Source: Gammaproteobacteria bacterium UBA4421
Lineage (GTDB): Bacteria > Pseudomonadota > Gammaproteobacteria > Pseudomonadales > Azotimanducaceae
Direction: 5' to 3'
Length of the DNA: 27,868 nt
Assembly (NCBI GenBank): GCA_002389675.1
Contig: DGQF01000062.1
Location: 13,691-41,558, forward strand
The notes beneath the pieces were generated by a model. That model made no database searches. It was not told the origin of the DNA and saw nothing but the letters and a program-made list of their open reading frames with translations. Shown one piece after another: positions 1-7,461 of the stretch. Within the stretch, counting starts at the first letter, position 1, and every line of letters starts with the position of its first letter. The translations under genes and the position numbers were made by a program.

Positions 1-155
1 TGAGACTGTGTCAGTAAATAGGCGCAAACGGCCAAGCTTAGCGGGAGCCAAAGTGTATGTAGGGCTGTTGAGCTGGCGGTGTCGATAAAAAATATAACTA
101 GCGCACCTGAAAGTAAGCCTGTGAGTCTGATTCTTGATTCTGCTGATGGTTTCAC
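1..155 (-). CDS. Partial membrane protein, N-terminal end only
   Basis: An open frame on the minus strand starts with GTG at 155-153 and runs without a stop to the left edge, giving 51 codons. The start overlaps the TGA of the SDR gene by four bases (GTGA), the usual layout of translationally coupled genes, so the two probably form an operon. The N-terminus is short and polar with two arginines. It is followed by two hydrophobic stretches at about residues 12-31 and 34-49, the second containing WLPLSLAVCAYLL. This looks like the first two helices of a multipass inner-membrane protein. The visible part is too short to name a family. The coupling and the protein-like hydrophobic pattern are seen directly; the membrane location is inferred. 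Confidence 0.6.
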   Translation of the reverse strand, partial: MKPSAESRIRLTGLLSGALVIFFIDTASSTALHTLWLPLSLAVCAYLLTQS

Positions 156-928
156 GTCACGATATCCACCGCGCCGCCATCGATGCGGATATTTTGGCCG
201 TGAATGGCGTCAGCTTGGGGGCTGCACAAAAACGCGACGAGTGCCGCAACTTCTTCGCGCCGGGTGATGCGCCGGATTGGAATATCTTTTGCGATGTGGG
301 GTTCAATTTCCGCCCATGTGCTTCCCCAGCCTTTTTGTTGTCCTTTGGACAGATAGGCAGCCTGTACTTCGGGTGTCAAAATCAGGCCAGGTGAAACTAA
401 ATTCACCCGGATGCCGGTACCGCTCACTTCTTTTGCAAGGCCTACCGATAGATTGGCCAGTGCCCCTTTGGCCGCGTAGTAAGCGGGCATACGACTGTTT
501 GGTCGTGACGAGCCGGTGGTGCCTAGATTAATCACTCGGCCCCAATTTTTGGTCCTCATGGACGGCAAACAATGTCGAATCATGCGCTGCGCTGAGAGAA
601 CGTTTTTCTGGTAGGCCTCGATCCAATCGTCGGTGTCACTGGAAGGCCAGGTGCCGGGATCCGCAGTGCCGTAATTGTTGATTAGAATCTCTATATCGTT
701 ATCCGAGCATTGGTCAGCCAAGGCTTGAGCGCCTGCGTCGGTGGTGATATCGCCCGTTACGGGTATGCCGCCACCGAGATGCTCCACAGCGGCCTCGGCC
801 TCGCCGGGATTGAAGCCGTGAACATAGACATGGGCGCCCTCTGCGAGCAGTGTTTCGGCGATAATTTGGCCTGTGCCTCGGTGACTGCCAGTCACTAGGG
901 CTGTTCGGTGGGCTAGGTCCAGATCCAT
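152..928 (-). CDS. SDR family NAD(P)-dependent oxidoreductase
   Basis: A 258-residue classical short-chain dehydrogenase/reductase, the family's normal length. The cofactor motif TGSHRGTG is at residues 13-20, NNYG (usually NNAG) at 84-87, the structural Asn is N109 and the catalytic YxxxK is Y150/K154. Where classical SDRs have the catalytic serine, about 13 residues before the tyrosine, this protein has Thr (T137, in GTTGSS), with serines at 140-141. The C-terminal part (residues 179 on, then IRIDGG) is typical. GGAG lies about eight bases before the ATG. Substrate is unknown: fabG-like reductases and sugar or alcohol dehydrogenases share this architecture. It is coupled to the membrane-protein gene to its left and divergent from the acyltransferase. 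Confidence 0.9.
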   Translation of the reverse strand: MDLDLAHRTALVTGSHRGTGQIIAETLLAEGAHVYVHGFNPGEAEAAVEHLGGGIPVTGDITTDAGAQALADQCSDNDIEILINNYGTADPGTWPSSDTDDWIEAYQKNVLSAQRMIRHCLPSMRTKNWGRVINLGTTGSSRPNSRMPAYYAAKGALANLSVGLAKEVSGTGIRVNLVSPGLILTPEVQAAYLSKGQQKGWGSTWAEIEPHIAKDIPIRRITRREEVAALVAFLCSPQADAIHGQNIRIDGGAVDIVT

Positions 929-1083
929 TTAACACTCCAGTAAAAAGGGCGCTATATGCGCTCAGCAGATGAGCATACCTAAATCATTGATTGCACCGCT
1001 ACCTTGATGCGCACCCGCCGTTCCCGTAGACGTGTTTTTGTATGGGCGCTTGTTTTCTGCCCCGAAGTCGCTACTGTGCCCCA

Positions 1084-2226
1084 ATGCAGGACTACGACAG
1101 TATTCGCCCATTCAACGATCAGGAAGTCAGACCCGTTATCCAGCGCGTGCTGCGCAATCCGGAATTTGGTCAGGCGGCCTCAAGGCTGGTTATGCCGAAA
1201 GCGTTGCAGGGCAGCACTTTTGGAAATGCACTGACTATTTTTTTGCTACGTCAGAAAACGAAAGACCTGAACACCGTGGCCGATTGCCAGAATTTGGTAA
1301 AACACTATTTTAGGCGGCTGGTCGCAAATACGATTTCCGACTTGACGGTATCGGGCCTGCAAGATCTGGATCCCCAAGAAACTTACCTGTTTATCTCTAA
1401 TCACAGAGATATTGTCATGGACTCGGGGCTGTTAAATTTTCTCTTGCACGATGGCGGCCACGATACCTGCAGAATGGCTGTGGGCGATAATCTGTTCGGC
1501 CATGAACTTGCGGCTGATTTGATGCGGCTGAATAAAAGCTTCATTGTCGAACGTAACCTCACGGGTGTTCGTGCGACTTTAAATTCGCTCAACCGCACGA
1601 GTCATTATATTCGCCACTCTTTGTCTGAAGGCGCCTCAATTTGGATCGCACAGCGGGAAGGGCGTTCCAAAGACGGCTGGGACCGCACGGACCCGGCATT
1701 GCTTAAAATGTTGGCGCTGGCCTACAAAGCCGAAGATGCAGAACCCCTAAAAAATATGATCGCCAAGACAAGCCTCGTTCCCGTATCTATCTCTTACGAA
1801 CTCGACCCCTGTGCGTTACGTAAAGCGCATGAATTATCTGTCATAGATCGAGATGGTGCTTATGCGAAGCAGGATGAGGAAGATCTGCAGAGTATTATCA
1901 CCGGCATCGTGGGATTCAAAGGTCGCGTGCACCTCCATTTTGGTTTGCCCATTCGATCGCCAGTTGTTGATCCGGTTGAATTAGCATTGACCCTGGACCG
2001 TCAGATATTGAGCAATATGCGCATTTATCCCACGCATGTGGCGGCCGCCAGAATGCTCTCAGAGTTGGATGCAGAAAGTCGAGATCTCCTGCCTGCGGTG
2101 CCCGAATCGGCTGCGACGATGATGAAATTTGAAGCACAGATTCAAGCTTGCCCCACCCAAGAACAGCCTTTTCTAGTAAAACAATATGCTAATCCCTTGC
2201 TTAATCGTCAGGCGCTGGGTTTATAA
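1084..2226 (+). CDS. PlsC-like glycerol/lysophospholipid acyltransferase
   Basis: A 380-residue protein of the 1-acyl-glycerol-3-phosphate acyltransferase superfamily, expected to transfer an acyl group to a glycerolipid at the inner membrane. The acceptor/catalytic motif is NHRDIVMD at residues 106-113 (H107, with acidic residues D109 and D113), followed by LMRLNKSFIVERNLTG. The substrate-phosphate motif is EGRSKDG at 192-198. The sequence resembles the longer acyltransferases of pseudomonads that begin with a DIRPYxDxEV-like segment, here DSIRPFNDQEV. That is why I place the start at ATG 1084 rather than the in-frame ATG at 1042; neither has a convincing Shine-Dalgarno. No membrane helix is obvious apart from hydrophobic patches. 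The acyl donor and exact acceptor are not known. It converges on srkA with 30 bases between stops. Confidence 0.85.
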   Translation: MQDYDSIRPFNDQEVRPVIQRVLRNPEFGQAASRLVMPKALQGSTFGNALTIFLLRQKTKDLNTVADCQNLVKHYFRRLVANTISDLTVSGLQDLDPQETYLFISNHRDIVMDSGLLNFLLHDGGHDTCRMAVGDNLFGHELAADLMRLNKSFIVERNLTGVRATLNSLNRTSHYIRHSLSEGASIWIAQREGRSKDGWDRTDPALLKMLALAYKAEDAEPLKNMIAKTSLVPVSISYELDPCALRKAHELSVIDRDGAYAKQDEEDLQSIITGIVGFKGRVHLHFGLPIRSPVVDPVELALTLDRQILSNMRIYPTHVAAARMLSELDAESRDLLPAVPESAATMMKFEAQIQACPTQEQPFLVKQYANPLLNRQALGL

Positions 2227-2256
2227 CTTAGGGCTTGCCAACGGTGCTTGGCGTGT

Positions 2257-3261
2257 TCATAGGTAAGTCAGTGCGGGTTCATCGAGCATTGCCAGTTGCT
2301 CGCGAAGCTCCAATAAGTGATCTGACCAGAAGCGGGGAGATTGAAACCAAGGAAAAGCCATTGGAAAGGCGGGGTCCTGCCAGCGCCGGGCGATCCAGGC
2401 TGCGTGATGCATAATTCGCAATGTGCGTAAGGCTTCTATCAAACCTAAGGTGCTTGCATCAAAGTCGTGAAACGTGGTGTAGGCGTCGAGGATCACGCTG
2501 AGCTGGAATGTTCGGTCGGCTCGCTCGCCGCTCAGCAGCATCCACAGGTCTTGAATGGGCGGTCCCATGACACAGTCGTCAAAGTCGACGAAGTGTGGGG
2601 TGTCGTTGCGCCAGAGGACGTTACCCATGTGACAATCCCCGTGGATTCGCGTTAATGGTAATCGCGCCAGCATTGGAGAGATTTGCTCCAGTAAGTGCTC
2701 GGTCAAGGTTGCATAGGCAGTTTCAACATCCGCGGGTACAAATTGGTGGTTCAGTAGGTAGTCGCGGCTGTCGTGCCCCAGGCGTTGGGCGCTGAGTTCA
2801 ACTCGATGCTTGAATTTGGCCCGGCTGCCCACCGCATGAATGCGCCCGATGGTTCTTGCCAGTACCTCAAGATCAGCCTCGTTCTCAAGATTTGGAGGGT
2901 GACCACCTTGGCGTTGATAAATCGAAAAGTGATAGTCTTGATGCTTGAACAGACTCTCTGAGTTAATGCTTAACGGGGCAACAACTGATATTTCTGCGTC
3001 AACCAGTTCGAATGCAAAAGCATGCTCTTCTTGGATTGCCGCAGCAGTCCAACGATTCGGGCGGTAGAATTTGCTGATCAGAAAGCTGCCGTCCTCTAGT
3101 TCCACTTGATAAACCCGGTTCTCGTAGCTGTTGAGCGCCAATAAGCCTCCGTTTGGCGACAAGCCTACGGATTCAAGGGCGGTCAAAATGGTTTCTGGGT
3201 TTAATTTCTCGTAAGGCGTTTGAGTTGAGATATTTGACGGCTGCGCAGTGGTTGGTTTCAT
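2257..3261 (-). CDS. srkA: Stress response serine/threonine protein kinase SrkA (YihE/RdoA)
   Basis: About 334 residues, close to the E. coli protein in length and sequence along its whole extent. The family is an aminoglycoside-phosphotransferase-like eukaryotic-type kinase linked to the Cpx response and protection from stress-induced death. Visible motifs are NSYENRVYQVE near the N-terminus, KFYRPNRW (nucleotide lysine region), the catalytic loop HGDCHMGN at residues 207-214, and the metal-binding FVDFDD at 224-229. The C-terminus keeps the RRWxDPAFPxxFPWF signature. The start is ATG 3261 with AGAGTG upstream; an in-frame GTG at 3270 would add three residues. It lies 10 bases after the comF stop, so the two are probably cotranscribed. 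In many relatives srkA neighbours dsbA instead. Confidence 0.93.
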   Translation of the reverse strand: MKPTTAQPSNISTQTPYEKLNPETILTALESVGLSPNGGLLALNSYENRVYQVELEDGSFLISKFYRPNRWTAAAIQEEHAFAFELVDAEISVVAPLSINSESLFKHQDYHFSIYQRQGGHPPNLENEADLEVLARTIGRIHAVGSRAKFKHRVELSAQRLGHDSRDYLLNHQFVPADVETAYATLTEHLLEQISPMLARLPLTRIHGDCHMGNVLWRNDTPHFVDFDDCVMGPPIQDLWMLLSGERADRTFQLSVILDAYTTFHDFDASTLGLIEALRTLRIMHHAAWIARRWQDPAFPMAFPWFQSPRFWSDHLLELREQLAMLDEPALTYL

Positions 3262-3271
3262 AACGGGCACT

Positions 3272-4012
3272 CTAGCATGGCTGCGCGATGGAGCGGTGAG
3301 CTATTATCGACGGCGGCAGCGCCCGGCTGGCACACCAAATATCAATCTGTTTGACTCCGCTACGGTGCAAGATTTGGCTCAGGGCTTTCACCGTGCCGCC
3401 TGTGGTTAAAACGTCATCCACTATGGCAACGTGATTGAACTTGATGGTTTTTTTTAGGACGAAGGTATGTAGCTGTTGGATTTGTCGGTCGTGATAGCTC
3501 AGTGAATGTTGCGCCGGGCCGTGTCGCCTGCAGATGTGTGTTGTCAGTCGAGGAATCTTCAGTGCGTGCCCCAGTGGTTGTGCCAGCCAGTCGGCTTGGT
3601 TGTAGCCGCGCCTAAATTGATTTCGCCAAGACAGTGGAACAGGGATTAAACATTCGGGAAGTGAGTTTCCTTGATAGCGGATGCGGATGATATCTAGCAT
3701 TAGGGCAGACAACGTCTGTCCTGCGCGCAGGTCTCGCTTAAATTTGAGTTGATGTATCAATGTGCGTGTGTCGTTGATGTGTTTGAGTGGCATAACTGCC
3801 TGCCCATTAACCAGTGGATGTTTAGTGCAAGACGAGCACAGGCCCGGCATGGGCAGGGGCAGGCTGCAGGCTGTGCAGGCCAGACCAATGCGATGCAGGT
3901 CGGCCCAGCAAAATGAGCACAGTCGGTGGCGCGAGTATTTTTTCTGCGTTTGAAAACAAAGCACGCAGGTGTCGGGGATGATTTGATCGAGTATGAACGA
4001 TAAACCTGGCAT
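3272..4012 (-). CDS. comF: ComF family phosphoribosyltransferase-like protein
   Basis: A 246-residue double-zinc-ribbon phosphoribosyltransferase, the usual ComF size. Cysteine pairs C16/C19, C32/C35, C46/C49 and C59/C62 form the N-terminal zinc-binding part. RRGYNQ at 134-139 and the PRPP-binding VDDVLTTGGT at 198-207 are both intact. ComF proteins are needed for natural DNA uptake in competent bacteria and are thought to help internalise or process incoming single-stranded DNA; the reaction is not firmly established. In many gammaproteobacteria the gene sits beside the biotin genes. Here it precedes srkA with a 10-base gap and no bio gene is in view. An AGG precedes the ATG. Competence itself cannot be judged from this window. 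Confidence 0.92.
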   Translation of the reverse strand: MPGLSFILDQIIPDTCVLCFQTQKKYSRHRLCSFCWADLHRIGLACTACSLPLPMPGLCSSCTKHPLVNGQAVMPLKHINDTRTLIHQLKFKRDLRAGQTLSALMLDIIRIRYQGNSLPECLIPVPLSWRNQFRRGYNQADWLAQPLGHALKIPRLTTHICRRHGPAQHSLSYHDRQIQQLHTFVLKKTIKFNHVAIVDDVLTTGGTVKALSQILHRSGVKQIDIWCASRALPPSIIAHRSIAQPC

Positions 4013-4100
4013 ACCTGTTTTTAACCCATAGATTTGTTTTTTGTCGTGGGTTATTGCTTTGCAGATTTGTCAGTGCGACGACCTTTAGCCAGCTGTTCTG

Positions 4101-4128
4101 TTGGACTAGGGATTTTCTTGTCTATATT
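4101..4128 (+). promoter_or_regulatory. Candidate sigma-70 promoter for the acyl-CoA dehydrogenase gene
   Basis: TTGGAC (4101-4106) and TATATT (4123-4128) are separated by 16 bases. The -10 matches the consensus at five of six positions; the -35 at only three. Transcription would start near 4135, which places an in-frame ATG at 4135 at the very start of the message and favours the GTG at 4195 as the real start codon. Confidence 0.35.
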
Positions 4129-4194
4129 CCCCATATGCACTTCGTATACACTCGCGCGCTCACGAAAAATCATGTAAAGGTCCGGGAACACTCA

Positions 4195-5928
4195 GTGCAA
4201 TACGTAGCCCCAGAAAAAGACGCTCAATTTCTCATGTTTGATCTTTTCAGAGCTCAGGAAATTTGGTCAGGCATCCCGGCGTTTGGTGATTTTAGCCAAG
4301 ATTTAGTTGAGGCTGTGATTGCCGAAGGCGCTAAAATTAACGGGCAGGTTGTGGCGCCGACCAACGCAATTGGTGATCTTCAAGGGTGTACCTGGAATAG
4401 TGGCCAAGTCACAACGCCAGAGGCGTTCAAAGGCGCGTTTACCCAGATTGCTCAAGGCGGGTGGTTGGGTTTGGCAGGTAATCCGGAGTTTGGCGGTCAA
4501 GGGATGCCTAAAATGCTCGCCAGCTTAATCGAAGAGATGTTCTGGGCCGCCAACACAAGCCTTTATCTCTACGGCACTTTAACCATTGGCGCTTGCGTTT
4601 GTATCGAGGCACACGGGACACCGCAGCAAAAAGCGCTTTACTTACCGAAGCTCTACAGCGGCCAATGGACAGGGGCTATGGCGTTGACTGAAAGTCACGC
4701 GGGAACTGATCTAGGAATCATGCGATCCAAAGCAACTCCGCATGCTGATGGCAGCTACAGAATCAGTGGCACTAAGATATTCATCACCAGCGGTGAGCAT
4801 GATTTAGCGGAAAATATTGTGCACCTGACGTTGGCTAAGTTGCCAGATGCGCCAGCGGGAACCAAAGGCATTTCGCTGTTTATCGTGCCTAAGTTTTTGC
4901 CCAATGAGGATGCTAGCTTAGGGTCGCGCAACGCATGGGCCAGTGGCTCGCTAGAACATAAAATGGGCATTCGCGGCAGCGCCACTTCGGTGATTAATTA
5001 TGATGGTGCAACGGCGTATTTGCTCGGAGAAGAAAATCAGGGCTTAGCGGCCATGTTTTCGATGATGAATTACGAGCGGTTGTCGGTTGGGTTGCAGGGT
5101 CTGGGCGCAGGTGAGGTAGCCTATCAATTGTCTAGCCGCTATGCCAAAGATCGTCTTCAAGGGCGCTCTGCGCAGGGTGCAGAAAATCCCAATGCCGCCG
5201 CAGATTCGTTGCTCGTGCATCCCGATGTGCGCAGGATGCTGTTAACGCAACGCGCGTATAATGAGGCCGGGCGGGCGTTTGCCCTGTTTGTGGGGCTGCA
5301 ACTGGATCTTGCTAAATATACTGACGACGAGCAGGCGCAAGCACTGTCAGAATTGCTCACCCCCGTAGCCAAAGCGTTTTTAACCGATAAAGGCTTCGAA
5401 GGTGCGGTAATGGCGCAGCAAGTGTTCGGCGGTCATGGATATGTTCACGAGTGGGGCATTGAACAAATTGTCAGAGATGCTCGGATTGGACAAATCTATG
5501 AAGGGACAAATGGCGTCCAGGCGCTGGACTTAATCAGTCGCAAGACTTTGCGTGATGGGGGACAGACGCTGTATGCGTTCATCGACCGGATGGCGGCTGA
5601 TCCTATAGCAGCTCCATTTGATGAGGCGTTGACCGCGGCGTTTGAGCGGCTCAGGCGGGTCACCGGTTATTTGGTTGATCACTCCCCTGATGATGTGCAT
5701 CTGGCAGGCTCGGTGTCTACGGAATTTTTAGAGCTCGTGGGTCATACAATATATGGTTGGCTGTGGGCGCGCATGGCAACCATTGCGCCTGCTGATGACT
5801 TTGGCCAGAGCAAACGCGTCACCGCTGAGTTTTTCTTTGCACGGTTACTGCCCAAAACTCTGGGGTTTGAGGCGAGCATTTGTCAATCTACCAATACAGT
5901 GATGGCACTGCCGGCTGATCGCTTTTAA
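4195..5928 (+). CDS. Acyl-CoA dehydrogenase with C-terminal AcylCoA_dh_C-like domain
   Basis: A flavoenzyme that should introduce the alpha-beta double bond of an acyl-CoA in beta-oxidation-type pathways. From the GTG at 4195 it is 577 residues, the size of the long ACAD group with an extra C-terminal domain (PF12806 type). Visible are the FAD/substrate motif TESHAGTD (165-172), the helical C-terminal core with FGGHGYVHEWGIEQ, and YEGTNGVQALDL, whose glutamate E436 is the probable catalytic base. The open frame extends 47 codons upstream, but that part does not resemble the family. GTG 4195 begins MQYVAPEKD, like the usual family N-terminus, has GGGA seven bases before it, and lies downstream of a candidate promoter. 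Substrate chain length cannot be read from the sequence. The gene stands alone between divergent comF and a convergent unknown gene. Confidence 0.92.
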   Translation: MQYVAPEKDAQFLMFDLFRAQEIWSGIPAFGDFSQDLVEAVIAEGAKINGQVVAPTNAIGDLQGCTWNSGQVTTPEAFKGAFTQIAQGGWLGLAGNPEFGGQGMPKMLASLIEEMFWAANTSLYLYGTLTIGACVCIEAHGTPQQKALYLPKLYSGQWTGAMALTESHAGTDLGIMRSKATPHADGSYRISGTKIFITSGEHDLAENIVHLTLAKLPDAPAGTKGISLFIVPKFLPNEDASLGSRNAWASGSLEHKMGIRGSATSVINYDGATAYLLGEENQGLAAMFSMMNYERLSVGLQGLGAGEVAYQLSSRYAKDRLQGRSAQGAENPNAAADSLLVHPDVRRMLLTQRAYNEAGRAFALFVGLQLDLAKYTDDEQAQALSELLTPVAKAFLTDKGFEGAVMAQQVFGGHGYVHEWGIEQIVRDARIGQIYEGTNGVQALDLISRKTLRDGGQTLYAFIDRMAADPIAAPFDEALTAAFERLRRVTGYLVDHSPDDVHLAGSVSTEFLELVGHTIYGWLWARMATIAPADDFGQSKRVTAEFFFARLLPKTLGFEASICQSTNTVMALPADRF

Positions 5929-5950
5929 ATCTAATCTAGCAATCACAGCG

Positions 5951-6565
5951 TTATTCGCTTCGAGCGGGCTGGGCAAAAGCAGCGTTACATCGCGGGGTGT
6001 TCAGGACTGGATTGCATAGCACCGTTTTGCGCATAGCCGTTGACCAGACTTTGAGCATGCTTGGATCAACAGGGGCGCGCGTCGCAGCTCCAGGGGTCAC
6101 AGTATTTGGCGTTTTAAAACGCGCCGCGCGCACCACCGTATATAGTGCTTGCTGACCCTGAATAATTTTCAGCATCCTTGAGAGCGTGCCGCGAGGTTCG
6201 GTTAATTCAACGCAATGTTGCAATGTGACGTTGGTTGGATAGTTGTTCTCTATGCCCGCAAAGACACCATGATCGCTGAAGCGGGCGCACTGGTTGCGCT
6301 GCGTGTCTGCCAATGCCTGCGCGTGTTGTAATGGGTCCCCGGGTGTCGGGGTGGATAATACTTCGATGGTTAGCTTCTCGGTCCAGTTTTCGGCAGGCCC
6401 CGGGGGATAATATTCGACGAGATGGAGGTTCCCCAGCCTGCGATCAAGGGTTTTCACCCAATGCTTGGGTACCTCGGTGATTAATTTCTCGGCAGGCGCG
6501 GCGTGTGTGGAAGTGACAAATATTAAGCAGCCCATGAGGCCTGCTCGTAATGCCAGCAAGCGCAT
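5951..6565 (-). CDS. Secreted protein of unknown function with four cysteines
   Basis: I do not recognise this 204-residue protein. From ATG 6565 it opens with a signal peptide: MRLLALR, a hydrophobic core to about residue 20, then a likely cleavage near THA/AP at 22-23. The mature part has four cysteines (C93, C118, C184, C193), enough for two disulfides, and no membrane helix, so a periplasmic location is likely. ATG 6565 is preferred to the upstream in-frame start at 6592 because it begins the signal peptide and has AAGGAA upstream inside the end of the preceding SDR gene. Only five bases separate it from that gene's stop, so it is probably in the same operon. Confidence 0.75.
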   Translation of the reverse strand: MRLLALRAGLMGCLIFVTSTHAAPAEKLITEVPKHWVKTLDRRLGNLHLVEYYPPGPAENWTEKLTIEVLSTPTPGDPLQHAQALADTQRNQCARFSDHGVFAGIENNYPTNVTLQHCVELTEPRGTLSRMLKIIQGQQALYTVVRAARFKTPNTVTPGAATRAPVDPSMLKVWSTAMRKTVLCNPVLNTPRCNAAFAQPARSE

Positions 6566-6570
6566 GTCGT

Positions 6571-7350
6571 TTAATTCCTTGGGAAAGCCCAAGGGTGTGA
6601 AGCAGACAGTCCACCGTCCACGGGTATGGCCTGGCCGTTAACATAGGACGCCCGCTCGCTGAGTAAAAAACATGCCATTTCGGCGATCTCATGCGGCTGA
6701 CCAAAACGTTTTGTTGGATTGATTTGGCCTATACGGTTTTCTGTTCCTCGTTGGCGAGCGCTGTCAAAAACGGGCTTGGTCATGCCTGTTTCAATAAGCC
6801 CCGGACAGATCGCGTTGATACGTATACCGGTGCCGTGTAGTTGATAGGCCACGGTTTGAGCAATGCTGATGACACCGGCCTTGCTGGCACTATAGTCAAC
6901 ACCGCCTGCGTTTGCGCGCAACCCGGCCACGGAGGCTGTGCATACAATCGCGCCAGCGCCTGCTTGGGTAAAATGGGGCACGCTATGTTTAACGGCGAGA
7001 AATACGCCCAGCGTGTTGACGCTCAGAGTGCGGTGCCAATCTTCGACGGTGAGGTCTAGCATCGGTTTGCCGCCACCACTCACGCCCGCATTGGCGTAAA
7101 TGCCGTGCAGGCTTCCGAAAGTGTCGATGCAAATTTGAATATAGTGTTGCACGTCATCTTCGCGGCTGACATCAGCAATCTGGGCAACGGCGTTCCCGTT
7201 GCCCGCTTTGATCTCCTGTACCGTTTCTTCAACGCATGGGTTCAGGTCGACGCAGACGACGTTGGCACCATAACCCGCTGCCAGTATGCTGGTTGCGCGA
7301 CCGATGCCGCTGCCGGCACCCGTGATGATGATGTTTTTATTTTCTAACAT
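6571..7350 (-). CDS. SDR family oxidoreductase, NAD-type
   Basis: A 259-residue classical SDR with every hallmark: TGAGSGIG (10-17), an acidic residue D35 after the second strand that favours NAD over NADP, NAG at 87-89 (YANAG), N112, and the triad S140, Y153, K157. The C-terminal dinucleotide-fold signature, from residue 226 with PVDGG, is normal. GAGAG precedes the ATG. Many relatives are annotated as glucose 1-dehydrogenase, 3-ketoacyl reductase or cyclopentanol dehydrogenase, so the substrate is open. It is followed five bases later by a secreted protein gene and preceded by a secreted cyclase-family gene on the same strand, a cluster that could handle one substrate. Confidence 0.92.
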   Translation of the reverse strand: MLENKNIIITGAGSGIGRATSILAAGYGANVVCVDLNPCVEETVQEIKAGNGNAVAQIADVSREDDVQHYIQICIDTFGSLHGIYANAGVSGGGKPMLDLTVEDWHRTLSVNTLGVFLAVKHSVPHFTQAGAGAIVCTASVAGLRANAGGVDYSASKAGVISIAQTVAYQLHGTGIRINAICPGLIETGMTKPVFDSARQRGTENRIGQINPTKRFGQPHEIAEMACFLLSERASYVNGQAIPVDGGLSASHPWAFPRN

Positions 7351-7395
7351 GGACTCTCACTTGGTGTTTGATCACTCGCACTTACGAATTTTGTC

Positions 7396-7422
7396 TAACG
7401 TGGGGTGATAACGTGACCCACG
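7396..7422. promoter_or_regulatory. Repeat-rich site upstream of the SDR gene, possible operator
   Basis: TAACGTG occurs twice as a direct repeat (7396-7402 and 7409-7415, starts 13 bases apart). The same stretch holds a perfect inverted repeat CGTGGG (7399-7404) / CCCACG (7417-7422) with a 12-base loop. It lies 46-72 bases before the SDR start, where a regulator of that gene could bind. It is also downstream of the cyclase gene, but no T-run follows on the minus strand, so a terminator is less likely. No protein is known to bind it. Confidence 0.25.
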
Positions 7423-7461
7423 CCATCCTAATTGGCTTTGGCATCGATACAGGATGATGAT

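Noticed and set aside
2237..2252. GCCAA/TTGGC hairpin between the acyltransferase and srkA stops
   Set aside because: The stem has only five pairs and no T-run follows on either strand, so it is too weak to call a terminator.
4054..4194. The 47-codon upstream extension of the acyl-CoA dehydrogenase, which might be a targeting sequence
   Set aside because: It contains a candidate promoter, lacks a ribosome-binding site and does not match the family; the GTG at 4195 fits better.
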